A stretch of DNA of 47,872 nt from NCBI GenBank assembly GCA_949288725.1, contig CASELF010000083.1:1-47872 (forward strand), in the 5' to 3' direction. The notes beneath the pieces were generated by a model. That model was not told the origin of the DNA. It saw only the letters and a list, made by a program, of their open reading frames with translations, and ran no database searches. The position numbers were made by a program, and so were the translations under genes. Positions 35,549 through 43,754 of the stretch are shown here, in pieces. The first letter of the stretch is position 1, and every line of letters begins with the position of its first letter. Origin of the DNA: an uncultured bacterium (GTDB taxonomy: Bacteria; Cyanobacteriota; Vampirovibrionia; Gastranaerophilales; Gastranaerophilaceae).

Positions 35549-36445
35549 TTATACGACAGTCTCTTCGGCTTTTATTAACCTTCTTAAGACTCCTCCGTGT
35601 TTTCTTAATTCTAATCTTGCGCTATCTGTATCAAGTTTCATTTTAAGCATAATTATTGCAGTTTTGATTTCCCAGTTACATTTTAATAAACTTGCAAGTG
35701 CTTCGCTATGAGTAACTTCTGCAATTTGTGAAACTATTCTGATAGCTCTGTCTTTAAGTTTTTCGTTTACCGCTTTCAAATCAATCATAAAGTTTTCGTA
35801 AGTTTTGCCTATTTTAATCATTGAACCTGTAGAAAGCATATTTAAAATCATTTTTTGAGCAGTACCTGCTTTTAATCTGCTTGAGCCGGCGATAACTTCA
35901 GGACCTACTTCAGCACAAATAACATGTCCTGCTTCAGAAGCGATTGCACCTTGAGAATTACAAGTTACGGCAATAGTTGCGCAGCCTACTTCATCTGCTT
36001 TTGCAAGAACCCCAAGCAAATATTTAGGATTTCCGCTTGCGGAGATTACTACGCAAACGTCTTTTTCTGTTAATACTTCGGCATCTTTTCTGCCGCTTTC
36101 AAAGTTATCTTCTGCACCTTCAACCGCAGTAAGCATAGCCGCTTCACCGCCTGCAATAATCCCTTGCACCATGCTTTTATCTACACTGAATGTTGGTGGG
36201 CACTCGGAAGCATCAAGTATTCCAAGTCTTCCTGAAGTTCCTGCTCCAAAGTAAAATAATCTGCCACCTTTTAGAAATGCTTTTGCAATAATATCAATTG
36301 CTGCGGCAATATTTGGAGCCTCATCTCCGACAACTTTTGCAACAATTTGATCTTCTTCATTCATTTTTCTGACCATGTCAATGGTTGATAAAAGATCAAT
36401 ATCTTTTGTGTTCTCGTTCCTGTACTCGGTGATTGCTTCCGTCAT
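35549..36445 (-). CDS. murQ: N-acetylmuramic acid 6-phosphate etherase
   Basis: 298 aa. Cleaves the lactyl ether of MurNAc-6-phosphate, giving GlcNAc-6-phosphate, a step in murein recycling. SIS-fold motifs are GAGTSGRLGILDASECPPTF near 67-86 (catalytic Glu in ASECPPT), TAVEGAEDN near 106-114 (second catalytic Glu), SASGNPKYLLG, and ITPEVI-like EVGPEVIAGSSRLKAGTAQKMILNMLST. No MurP transporter or anhydro-MurNAc kinase is adjacent. AAAGGAG is the ribosome-binding site. Confidence 0.97.
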   Translation of the reverse strand: MTEAITEYRNENTKDIDLLSTIDMVRKMNEEDQIVAKVVGDEAPNIAAAIDIIAKAFLKGGRLFYFGAGTSGRLGILDASECPPTFSVDKSMVQGIIAGGEAAMLTAVEGAEDNFESGRKDAEVLTEKDVCVVISASGNPKYLLGVLAKADEVGCATIAVTCNSQGAIASEAGHVICAEVGPEVIAGSSRLKAGTAQKMILNMLSTGSMIKIGKTYENFMIDLKAVNEKLKDRAIRIVSQIAEVTHSEALASLLKCNWEIKTAIIMLKMKLDTDSARLELRKHGGVLRRLIKAEETVV

Positions 36446-36483
36446 AACTAACTCCTTTCCAAAACCTTTTTTCAGGTTTCGTA

Positions 36484-36948
36484 TTACACTAATTTAACCA
36501 AATTTGCCATTTCGATTGCAGTTTTTGCAGCATCTGCTCCTTTATTTCCAGCTTTTGTTCCTGCTCTTTCTATTGCTTGTTCGATGCTGTCTGTTGTTAA
36601 TACTCCAAATATAACAGGTACTTCTGTTTGTAAACTTACATTTGCAACACCTTTTGAAACTTCTGCACTAACATAGTCAAAGTGTGGTGTTGAACCTTTT
36701 ATTACTGCTCCGAGAGTTATAATTGCATCATATTTTTTTGTTTTTGCACATTTTAGTGCTATTACAGGAATTTCAAATGCTCCCGGAACTTTTACTATAT
36801 CAATATTATCCGGATTGACTCCGTGTCTTTTTAATTCGTCTATTGCTCCTGCAAGTAATTTGGAGCCTATAAAATCGTTAAATCTTGAAATTATTATACA
36901 AAATCTATCTTCGGCATTTGTTGTTAATTGACCTTCTATTGTTCTCAT
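36484..36948 (-). CDS. ribH: 6,7-dimethyl-8-ribityllumazine synthase
   Basis: 154 aa. Penultimate enzyme of riboflavin synthesis, forming icosahedral or pentameric shells. [15 protein letters not shown] near 21-35, VPGAFEIP near 54-61, [14 protein letters not shown] near 81-94 (catalytic His in TPHF) and the C-terminal GNKGADAA are standard. It is 7 kb from ribD and no FMN riboswitch lies upstream. AAGGAG is the ribosome-binding site. Confidence 0.97.
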   Translation of the reverse strand: MRTIEGQLTTNAEDRFCIIISRFNDFIGSKLLAGAIDELKRHGVNPDNIDIVKVPGAFEIPVIALKCAKTKKYDAIITLGAVIKGSTPHFDYVSAEVSKGVANVSLQTEVPVIFGVLTTDSIEQAIERAGTKAGNKGADAAKTAIEMANLVKLV

Positions 36949-37000
36949 AACCTTTTACTCCTTAACATATCCTATATGTCATATTTTACAATAGTTGCGG

Positions 37001-37699
37001 TTATTTTACAATAACACCGCCAAAAATCTTATAAAAAATATATAAAGCAACCAGAATTAGTAATGCTCCGCTAATTTTCATGATAATTTCAGAGATTTTA
37101 TAGAAGTTTTTTGAGGTTTTTAATTTAGAAGTAATAAATCCTGCAACAATAAAAATTAATCCTTGTCCTATAGAAAATAAGAACAACATTATTACTGCTT
37201 GGCTTACTTTTGCCGAAATAGACGCAAATCCCATTATCGCTGCCAATATTGGGGTAGAACAAGGTGTTCCTATTAGTGCAAAAATTATCCCGAGGATTAA
37301 AGGATATACATAACTGCTGTTAACTTTGTTTTGAGGCAGTTCTTTTATCATAACCGGAAGGTCAAAGTCAATTATGTCAAGAATTTTTAGCCCCATAATT
37401 AAAATTATTGATGCTACTAATAATGTAAAATAAGGGTTTCCTACAAATAATTTTCCTGTGAATGCACAAATTCCGACAATTATTGAAAATACCAAACCGC
37501 TTCCGATTACAAAAATAATCATTTGCAGTAATGTTTTTAGCGGTTTTTCGTTTGAATACCCCCCAATATATCCAATAATCAGAGGCAGCATAGATAATGA
37601 GCATGGTGAAATTGAAGATATTAGACCTCCTAAAAATGATGCTCCAAATAGTATGTATATGCTTGTCTGACTATTGAATAAATCTGTAATATTTTCCAT
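37001..37699 (-). CDS. ccdA: CcdA/DsbD-type membrane thiol-disulfide transporter
   Basis: 232 aa with six hydrophobic segments. The two conserved cysteines lie in SISPCSLSMLP (near 31-41) and GTPCSTPIL (near 148-156), the redox pair that passes electrons from cytoplasmic thioredoxin across the membrane. Its start overlaps the stop of the thioredoxin-like gene (TAATG), so the two form one reducing relay. The downstream targets (cytochrome c or other exported proteins) are not shown by the window. Confidence 0.92.
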   Translation of the reverse strand: MENITDLFNSQTSIYILFGASFLGGLISSISPCSLSMLPLIIGYIGGYSNEKPLKTLLQMIIFVIGSGLVFSIIVGICAFTGKLFVGNPYFTLLVASIILIMGLKILDIIDFDLPVMIKELPQNKVNSSYVYPLILGIIFALIGTPCSTPILAAIMGFASISAKVSQAVIMLFLFSIGQGLIFIVAGFITSKLKTSKNFYKISEIIMKISGALLILVALYIFYKIFGGVIVK

Positions 37700-38088
37700 T
37701 AGTGAAGGCCTCTAATATATTTGTCCATTTCTTCTGCTGGAATTGATGATTCTATTCTCGCAGATTGTGTTCCGTCTGAATTTAGTAAAATTAATGTAGG
37801 TACCATTTGTACGTTATATTTTTTTATAAGTTTATTCTTCATATCATTTCTGCTATCAACTATGATTTCTGTCATAGTGATTTTATCTTGATATTTAGGA
37901 AATATATCTTTTAAGGTTTTTTCAACTTCTTTACATTCAGCACACATTGTAGATGAGAATTTTATTATCTGAGGTTTTCCGCTTACTTCTGCAATTACGG
38001 AATTGTTTTGATTTTTCGTTATTCCAAAAAATGCTAATAGTGGTAGTATTATTATTGCCAAAATTGTAAAAAGTGTTTTTTTATTCAT
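37699..38088 (-). CDS. Membrane-anchored thioredoxin-like protein (CxxC = CAEC)
   Basis: 129 aa. An N-terminal anchor (TLFTILAIIILPLLAFFG) puts a thioredoxin fold outside the membrane. The active site is MCAEC near 54-58, followed by DSRNDMKNKLIKKYNVQMVPTLILLNSDG with the cis-Pro loop (VPT). It probably takes electrons from the CcdA protein encoded directly downstream. I start at the ATG at 38088, which has AAGGAG 7 bases ahead, rather than the TTG ten codons earlier. Confidence 0.9.
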   Translation of the reverse strand: MNKKTLFTILAIIILPLLAFFGITKNQNNSVIAEVSGKPQIIKFSSTMCAECKEVEKTLKDIFPKYQDKITMTEIIVDSRNDMKNKLIKKYNVQMVPTLILLNSDGTQSARIESSIPAEEMDKYIRGLH

Positions 38089-38183
38089 TAGCGTTCTCCT
38101 TATTATTCTCTCCTCCAATATTATTACAAATAAATTTAAGAGTTAACACTATTAACTAAGGCTAATTCTGCTGGATAAATCTT

Positions 38184-38717
38184 TTAACCTTTGATAACTC
38201 CCCATGCTTTTACGTCCCCTCGTTCGTATCTTATCAAGTAATATCCGCCTTTTTCGTCGTTTTTGTATTCCATTGTGGCTTCTTGGTAGATGTCTTTATC
38301 ATTATTTATTGGAGGTAAGCCTGTTTTGGCTCTTTTTTTATTGGTCTTTTCAATCTTCTTTTGCTCTTTTAATTGCTTTTTCAAAGCCTTGTCATCTCGA
38401 ACTTGTTTTTCTTTTGACATGTCAATATCAACTCTGATTACAGGAATAACCGCAATTGCCACTTTGGATTGTATTAATATTAAGTAAGTTTTATCATCTG
38501 TTAGGGCAAGTTCATAGTGTCCGGGCTCTATATAATTCCCGTTTCCATCGGTGATTTCATCAACAATTGATAAAGTCGGATATGTGGATTCTCTCAGTCC
38601 GTATTTGTATATGGCATCTGAACCTAGGACTAATCCCGAAGTTTCTTGCGGAAATTGCGGGTAAGGTCTTGTTTCAGAATGCATCATTACATTTTCAAAA
38701 AAAGCACCTTCCAGCAT
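38184..38717 (-). CDS. Protein of unknown function (177 aa)
   Basis: I do not recognise it. Residues 1-100 look like a beta-rich domain (IYKYGLRESTYPTLSIVDEI...GHYELALTDDKTYLILIQSKVAIAVIPVIRVD). Then comes a strongly basic, Lys-rich helix (about 100-130), and a short C-terminal strand region (GGYYLIRYERGDVKAWGVIKG). There is no signal peptide. It begins one base after the rnpA stop codon, in the place where yidD or yidC often lies. GAGAGG lies 9 bases before the ATG. Confidence 0.75.
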   Translation of the reverse strand: MLEGAFFENVMMHSETRPYPQFPQETSGLVLGSDAIYKYGLRESTYPTLSIVDEITDGNGNYIEPGHYELALTDDKTYLILIQSKVAIAVIPVIRVDIDMSKEKQVRDDKALKKQLKEQKKIEKTNKKRAKTGLPPINNDKDIYQEATMEYKNDEKGGYYLIRYERGDVKAWGVIKG

Positions 38718-38718
38718 A

Positions 38719-39072
38719 TTATATCCTCTCTAATAATTTTTGTATATTGGATTTTATGTATAAAAAGTCCTTGCCTAATGCTTTTTCTGCTCCAACAAAA
38801 ATTAATGAGATATATTTTTGTGAATTGCCTAAGTCGTTTTCTTTTAATAAAAGTCTATAACTTTCACGCATCAATCTCTTTAATCTGTTTCTCTTTACGG
38901 CTCTTTTATGTACCTTCTTGCTAACGACAAATCCAACTTTTGTTGGAAATTCTTTTTCTTTTTTCAATATCCCCGCAAACAAAGTTACTCCGCCCGAATG
39001 GGTGGAGTTTTTAACTTTATATGTAGCCTTGAAGGCTGATCTTTTTTTTAAACGATATTGCTTTGGTAACAT
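38719..39072 (-). CDS. rnpA: Ribonuclease P protein component
   Basis: 117 aa. Protein cofactor of the RNase P ribozyme, which matures tRNA 5' ends. YRLKKRSAFKATYK at the start, VGFVVSKKVHKRAVKRNRLKRLMRESYR near 46-72 with the RNR signature, and a basic overall charge are typical. It follows rpmH by 55 bases, the near-universal order. Confidence 0.96.
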   Translation of the reverse strand: MLPKQYRLKKRSAFKATYKVKNSTHSGGVTLFAGILKKEKEFPTKVGFVVSKKVHKRAVKRNRLKRLMRESYRLLLKENDLGNSQKYISLIFVGAEKALGKDFLYIKSNIQKLLERI

Positions 39073-39127
39073 TCAAACCTCGAATTTTGTTTATAACATT
39101 ATACGAGTAATTTGTTCGAATGTAAAA

Positions 39128-39280
39128 TTAAGCACGTTTTTTAGCAGTAATTGCAAGTTTGTGACGACCACGTGCTCTGCGTCTGTTTAATACTTCACGA
39201 CCGCCAGGGGTTGCCATTCTTGCTCTGAAACCGCTTACATTTTGTCTTTTTCTTTTTGTTCCTTCTAGTGTACGTCTCAT
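39128..39280 (-). CDS. rpmH: 50S ribosomal protein L34
   Basis: A 50-codon frame: [20 protein letters not shown] then [20 protein letters not shown] and [10 protein letters not shown]. The signature GTKRKRxxxSGFRxRM...GRxVLxxRRxRGRxxL is that of L34, and its style is close to cyanobacterial L34. AAAGGA precedes the ATG. It heads the rpmH-rnpA unit. dnaA and oriC are not visible nearby, and proC is divergent upstream. Confidence 0.95.
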   Translation of the reverse strand: MRRTLEGTKRKRQNVSGFRARMATPGGREVLNRRRARGRHKLAITAKKRA

Positions 39281-39377
39281 TTTTTTATTTCCTTTTACTA
39301 TTTATTGTCGTATAATACAGATGTTATAGTAAAAATACAAATTAGTCAACAAATAAGAAAGGGAATGGTTAAATATT

Positions 39378-40187
39378 ATGAAGTTAAATATTGGTTTTAT
39401 TGGTTGTGGAAAGATGGCAAGTGCCATTATTAAAGGCGTTTTAGCCTCTGAAAATAAAGATTTATATAAAATTAGAGGGGCTGAAGTTAATGCTGAATTT
39501 GCTAAGCAAGCATCAGAAAGATTAGGTATTGAAGTTGTTTCTGACAGCAAGGCTTTAGTAAAAAATTCTGATGTGATTTTTATTGCAACAAAGCCTAATA
39601 ATGTAGTTGAAGTTTTGGAAAATATTAAAGATGAATTAACTGCAGATAAGTTATTAGTATCAATAGCCGCAGGAGTCAGCACTTCAAAGATTGAAAAATT
39701 TGTACCAAATACAAAAGTTGTAAGAATTATGCCAAATACTCCTGCTCTTGTTAATCTTGGAATGTTTGGAATTTGTGAAGGTTCAAAGGCTTCTGATAGT
39801 GATGTTGAACTTATTGAAAAAATCCTTTCATCTTTAGGCAGATGTATAAAAGTTGAAGAATCACAAATGGATATTGTTACGGCAATTTCAGGTTCAGGTC
39901 CTGCATTTTTCTATCAAGTTATTGAAGATATGGCAAGAGCAGGTGAAAAATTAGGGCTTGATTATGAAAAATCTTTGGTTTTGGCTGCACAAACCGCATT
40001 AGGATCTGCTCAAATGGTATTTAATAGAGGCGAAACTCCTGTTCAAACTCTTATTGATAATGTAGCAACAAAGGGTGGTTGTACTTATGTTGGTATTTGC
40101 GAAATGAAAGATAAAGATTCTACTAAAATGTTTTTTGATGTAATTGATAAAACTGCTCAAAAAGCAAATGCTCTTGGTAAAGATTAA
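39378..40187 (+). CDS. proC: Pyrroline-5-carboxylate reductase
   Basis: 269 aa. Last step of proline synthesis. The Rossmann loop IGFIGCGKMASAI is at residues 4-16. IFIATKPNN near 70, VSIAAGVSTSKIE, VVRIMPNTPALVNLG and the C-terminal SGSGPAFFYQ...QTALGSAQM are all present. AAAGGGA lies 15 bases before the ATG, a long spacing. An extended -10 box (TG-T-TATAGT, 39322-39330) is the likely promoter. Confidence 0.97.
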   Translation: MKLNIGFIGCGKMASAIIKGVLASENKDLYKIRGAEVNAEFAKQASERLGIEVVSDSKALVKNSDVIFIATKPNNVVEVLENIKDELTADKLLVSIAAGVSTSKIEKFVPNTKVVRIMPNTPALVNLGMFGICEGSKASDSDVELIEKILSSLGRCIKVEESQMDIVTAISGSGPAFFYQVIEDMARAGEKLGLDYEKSLVLAAQTALGSAQMVFNRGETPVQTLIDNVATKGGCTYVGICEMKDKDSTKMFFDVIDKTAQKANALGKD

Positions 40188-40214
40188 AGTTTTGTATTTA
40201 ACTTTCAAAGTGAT

Positions 40215-40243
40215 AAAAGCCCTGAATAACATTCAGGGCTTTT
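40215..40243. terminator. Terminator between proC and the convergent unknown gene
   Basis: AAAAGCCCTGAAT and its complement with a 3-base loop and T run; works in both directions. Confidence 0.88.
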
Positions 40244-40254
40244 GCGTTTTATAT

Positions 40255-40737
40255 TTACATAAATATGTTAGCGTAGAGTAATTTTAAAATATTGTCGCCA
40301 AAGTCTTTTATGTTGTCTACTGTGTGTTTGTACCCGTTTGTATGGGTAACGTACATTTTTTCTTCATCTCCTATAATTTTGTCAATAGAGTATCCGTCTT
40401 GGACTTTATAATCAGTTTTGGGGCTGTAAAATGTATGTTTCCCTTTCAGGGCATAAATACTATCTTCTGTTACTCCTTTTTGCCAAGGCTTTTTTAATAC
40501 GTATGTTGCATATTCATAATAACCGGAAGACTGTGATGGTGGTTGATTAAGCAAGTTTGTACTGTAGATGTTAACCCCGTTAGAATAAACTCTTTCTCCG
40601 GGTCTTGAACTTATTAATTTTGCATCTTGTGTATTTCCTGCCTTACAGACTATGCGTTTCAATCCTTCACCTAATGATTTTGGTTTTTGGTAGAACAGTT
40701 TTTCTATAGGTTTTTGTATTCCTTTGTAAATTGACAT
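40255..40737 (-). CDS. Protein of unknown function (160 aa)
   Basis: Not recognised. The protein is soluble, with one Cys and many Tyr, Lys and Ser residues. The middle (GYYEYATYVLKKPWQKGVTEDSIYALKGKHTFYSP) and end (MYVTHTNGYKHTVDNIKDF) look like beta strands with aromatic residues. There is no signal peptide or membrane segment. AGGAA precedes the ATG. It stands alone between proC and the HELGH protein. Confidence 0.7.
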   Translation of the reverse strand: MSIYKGIQKPIEKLFYQKPKSLGEGLKRIVCKAGNTQDAKLISSRPGERVYSNGVNIYSTNLLNQPPSQSSGYYEYATYVLKKPWQKGVTEDSIYALKGKHTFYSPKTDYKVQDGYSIDKIIGDEEKMYVTHTNGYKHTVDNIKDFGDNILKLLYANIFM

Positions 40738-40888
40738 AATAAATTCCTACCTTTTCTACTTTTCGAACTTCCCTTTATATAAAAAAACTTTCGGTGTTGG
40801 GTTATTGTCTTTTTTTTATATTCACGCTTCATAAAATTTTACATAATCTTGCTAGCAAATTAATGTTATATTGTGTTTTATTATAGGT

Positions 40889-41728
40889 ATGGTAAGTGTA
40901 ATTGATATAAATAATTATTCAAATTACAATCAAAGGACTCAAAATTATTGCAATCCATTGAGAGGGGTTGCTTCTTATTGCGATTATCAGGATATTGGAA
41001 ATCCATATTCTAAAAATAATAATGAAAATGTAAATAAAACAATTGCTGCAGCCGGAATATTGCAAGTTGTTTCTATTGCTTTACAGAAAGCCTCTAAATG
41101 GTGTGGAAATAAACTTATGAGAGGCAAGGAATTTACAACATTTGAAAATGTGCAAAAGGTTGCAAATTCAATGCTAAAAGATAACAAACTTAATATAGAT
41201 GTTCATTTCATCAATCCGAATAATATAAATAAATTTTCTAACTCATTAAGAAAATCCTTAATTCCTGTTGCCAGAGGAGAAAATGCATTTTATATGGATT
41301 CTTTGAAGTTAGCAGTTGCGCCGGAAAAGAAACCTTCTTTAATTTTGCACGAATTAGGTCATGCAATAAATGCTTCTAAGGGTAAGTTCTTAAGATTTAT
41401 GCAAAAATCCAGAGCCTATAGTGCTTATGTTCCTACTGCAATATTTATTGCAAACAATGCCTTCAAAAATAGTGGTGCTCATTCTGATTTTATAGAGAAA
41501 AATGCCGGTGTAATTGGATTTTTGTCTTTCTTGCCAACAATTATAGAAGAGGGATTGGCATCTTTAAGAGGAGTGAATGCGGCAAAGAAAGTTCTTGGTA
41601 AAACTGTTAGTTTGAAAGCCTTAAAACGCAATTATTTTACTGCTTGGTTAACTTATTTGATTGCCGGAGTTGGTATAGGAGTTGCATCCAAATTGACTGT
41701 GCTTGAAGGTAAAACTTCTAATAGATAA
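40889..41728 (+). CDS. Zincin-like protein with HELGH motif, unknown family
   Basis: 279 aa. The sequence LILHELGHAIN puts the zinc motif HExxH at residues 154-158. IIEEGLASLRG (Glu220/Glu221), 62 residues later, offers the third ligand, as in gluzincin-type metalloproteases. Two hydrophobic stretches, one near 195-215 and one at the C-terminus (about 245-268), suggest membrane contact. There is no signal peptide; the first 50 residues are Asn/Tyr-rich. I use the ATG at 40889 instead of the TTG six codons earlier. No proper ribosome-binding site is present, and a TTTACA-N17-TAATGT promoter (40838-40866) would give a leader of about 16 bases. The substrate is unknown. Confidence 0.75.
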   Translation: MVSVIDINNYSNYNQRTQNYCNPLRGVASYCDYQDIGNPYSKNNNENVNKTIAAAGILQVVSIALQKASKWCGNKLMRGKEFTTFENVQKVANSMLKDNKLNIDVHFINPNNINKFSNSLRKSLIPVARGENAFYMDSLKLAVAPEKKPSLILHELGHAINASKGKFLRFMQKSRAYSAYVPTAIFIANNAFKNSGAHSDFIEKNAGVIGFLSFLPTIIEEGLASLRGVNAAKKVLGKTVSLKALKRNYFTAWLTYLIAGVGIGVASKLTVLEGKTSNR

Positions 41729-41749
41729 TAAAAAAATAATGCCAATAAA

Positions 41750-41773
41750 AAAAGACCATTTTTCTGGTCTTTT
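41750..41773 (+). terminator. Terminator of the HELGH-protein gene
   Basis: AAAAGACCA and TGGTCTTTT with a 6-base loop, A- and T-rich flanks. Confidence 0.82.
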
Positions 41774-41850
41774 ATAAAAATCCTATATTCCTAATTCTTT
41801 AAAATTTTTCCTTTTAATTTCCTATATTCCAACGATTTATAATAAACTTA

Positions 41851-42027
41851 TTAAGCAATAAAGTTTGTACCAAAACGATTAGCCCCGTGGAAGAAAGATT
41901 GTTTCATCATTTGAGATAATGTCTTTTTAACAACTTTTTTATCGTTCAAATCAACTTCTTTAAGAGCTTTAGATGTATCTTTATATGCGCTTGTAACTGC
42001 ATCAGAAAATAATAGCATAGTAGCCAT
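41851..42027 (-). CDS. Small protein of unknown function (58 aa)
   Basis: A 58-codon frame: MATMLLFSDAVTSAYKDTSK at the start, a Lys-rich middle, and SQMMKQSFFHGANRFGTNFI near the end. A good GAGAGG ribosome-binding site stands 8-9 bases before the ATG, which supports it being translated. It is basic and probably helical (residues 10-45), with no membrane segment. It is divergent from the 466-aa gene with the sigma-28-type promoter, across 230 bases. A TTAACC / TATATA pair near 42105-42125 may be its promoter. The family is unknown. Confidence 0.65.
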   Translation of the reverse strand: MATMLLFSDAVTSAYKDTSKALKEVDLNDKKVVKKTLSQMMKQSFFHGANRFGTNFIA

Positions 42028-42173
42028 AGTTATATCCTCTCTTTAATCTTAAATCTTATCTAAACTTGTTTTAAAATTTTCTTTTTCTTTATTTATCTCT
42101 TACATATATATAAAAACTTTGGTTAAAAAAATATTGCTTTTTTATTTTCATTTTATATAACTTTTGTTACATA

Positions 42174-42195
42174 ACTTTACAAAACCCCGTAAAGT
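42174..42195. repeat. Inverted repeat next to the sigma-28-type promoter
   Basis: ACTTTAC, 8 bases, GTAAAGT: perfect 7-bp arms ending three bases before the -35 element at 42198. A possible regulator site in this divergent region. The rest of the 230-base gap is AT-rich with nothing else recognised. Confidence 0.4.
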
Positions 42196-42197
42196 AT

Positions 42198-42224
42198 TAA
42201 AGATTATGCCAACAATGCCGAATA
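42198..42224 (+). promoter_or_regulatory. Sigma-28 (FliA)-type promoter
   Basis: TAAAGATT (42198-42205), exactly 11 bases, GCCGAATA (42217-42224). The FliA consensus is TAAAGTTT-N11-GCCGATAA, so 7 of 8 and 6 of 8 positions match, with ideal spacing. Start of transcription would be near 42231, 27 bases before the ATG. Confidence 0.7.
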
Positions 42225-42257
42225 TTAAGATATACGATTGAAAGGATAATTGGGACG

Positions 42258-43658
42258 ATGGGACTTTCGGCATCACAAGCAAGATTATTATCAATTACTG
42301 CCAGACTTACTTCAAATGAGTATGAATCTCAGCAGATATCCAATGCAAAAATGAGATTAGCGACTCAATCAGAAGAAGCAAGTCAGGAGTATATTGCTGC
42401 ATTGAATTCTACTCAATTGCAGATGACTACTTATGATGCACAGGGTTCTGCGATTACGACACCTTTAACTGCTAATGCTTTATATCAATATTCAGATTTA
42501 AAGAATCAATATGCTTTAGTGAATACAAGCGGACAAATTTTGATAAGTAATTCAGATGCGGAAAACTTCAAAAATTCACAAACTCTTGATGAATTTTTGG
42601 AATGCTACGGAATTACAAAGGAATACAAATCTGCAGCATTGGAAGAAAATGCCTTAAAACTATCATCAAATTCTACAGATACATATCCTGATGGAACTTT
42701 AGTTGGTGGAGTTTACGATTATTATGAAGAATGGATAAATGCAATTAACGAATTAAAATCTACAGGCATGTATGAAAATGAAAACGGTGATGTTGTTACT
42801 GTTGATGAGGAAACATATCAAAATGAAAAGATTTCAGCATTTGCAGGATATAACAATGCCTTAGCAGCCTATGACGATATTTTAATTAAATATAATGCAA
42901 ACTTAGTTGATGATGGAGTAGTAACAACATATTTAGATAAATTATCAGAAGCAAAAGCATTATATTCAAATTACACAACTTATGACCAATGGGTAAAATC
43001 AAAATTAGCATACGTTGATACAACAGATGCAAATGGTAACAATGTAAAGACTTTTTCAGAATTATATAAAAATGCAGAAAAATATTATGAAGTATTAGCC
43101 GATTATAATGCAGAGGCAGAAAATTTAGGCTGTGAATCAATTGAAGATACATATACATATACAGATGATACAAAAGCACAATGGTACACAAATCTATGGT
43201 ACAGATTGAACGGTTCATCATCAGATAAATCAGCAATGGGTCAGTATGGAACGAATTATGCAATTTTAGACAACAAATTAGCATCAAGCGCAAAATGGAT
43301 ACAAGATGCATTAAAACAAGGCGCAATATCTTTAGAAAAAGCAGCATACGAACCATCAACAAATGAAATTAATGATTTAGATAATCCTTTAAGTGTAACT
43401 TTAAAAGGAATAAGTTGGACATCAACAATATATTCTTCATGTTCAGATTTTACAGAATTGGAAGATGAATCAGCAATAGCAAAAGCAGAGGCTGAATATA
43501 CAAGAAAGAATAACGAAATAGATGCCAAAGACACAAAATATGAAAATCAGATAAAAGCATTAGATACAGAGCACAATGCATTGCAAACGGAATATGAATC
43601 AGTTCAAACAGCATTGAGCAAAAACATAGACAGATCATTCAAGACTTTTAACGGATAA
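42258..43658 (+). CDS. Unknown 466-aa protein, candidate late flagellar or surface protein
   Basis: Not a family I can name. The first ~65 residues (MGLSASQARLLSITARLTSN...QISNAKMRLATQSEEASQEY) and the last ~70 (AIAKAEAEYTRKNNEIDAKD...IDRSFKTFNG) are heptad-like helices. The middle is acidic, Tyr/Asn/Thr-rich and probably variable. Helical ends around a variable middle is the plan of flagellins and hook-associated proteins, though typical flagellin motifs are missing. There is no signal peptide or membrane segment, as expected for substrates of the flagellar export system. A sigma-28-type promoter lies 34 bases upstream. Flagellar function is inference. Confidence 0.7.
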   Translation: MGLSASQARLLSITARLTSNEYESQQISNAKMRLATQSEEASQEYIAALNSTQLQMTTYDAQGSAITTPLTANALYQYSDLKNQYALVNTSGQILISNSDAENFKNSQTLDEFLECYGITKEYKSAALEENALKLSSNSTDTYPDGTLVGGVYDYYEEWINAINELKSTGMYENENGDVVTVDEETYQNEKISAFAGYNNALAAYDDILIKYNANLVDDGVVTTYLDKLSEAKALYSNYTTYDQWVKSKLAYVDTTDANGNNVKTFSELYKNAEKYYEVLADYNAEAENLGCESIEDTYTYTDDTKAQWYTNLWYRLNGSSSDKSAMGQYGTNYAILDNKLASSAKWIQDALKQGAISLEKAAYEPSTNEINDLDNPLSVTLKGISWTSTIYSSCSDFTELEDESAIAKAEAEYTRKNNEIDAKDTKYENQIKALDTEHNALQTEYESVQTALSKNIDRSFKTFNG

Positions 43659-43701
43659 AAATAAACAGATAAAGACTTATAAATATTTTCCCCTACAAAT
43701 T

Positions 43702-43730
43702 TTTACAACCCCTCCATTTTATAGTATATT
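43702..43730 (+). promoter_or_regulatory. Promoter of the isocitrate dehydrogenase gene
   Basis: TTTACA (43702-43707), 17 bases, TATATT (43725-43730), 25 bases before the ATG, with GGAGG between. Confidence 0.65.
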
Positions 43731-43754
43731 AATACTGAACTGGAGGTTTTTATT

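Noticed and set aside
36949-37000. FMN riboswitch upstream of ribH (and of ribD at 45792-45860)
   Set aside because: Neither gap has the conserved FMN-element blocks or the length needed.
42886-43362. A 158-codon open frame on the minus strand inside the 466-aa gene
   Set aside because: Leu/Ile-rich low-complexity product with no ribosome-binding site; it is the shadow of the AT-rich, acidic gene on the plus strand.
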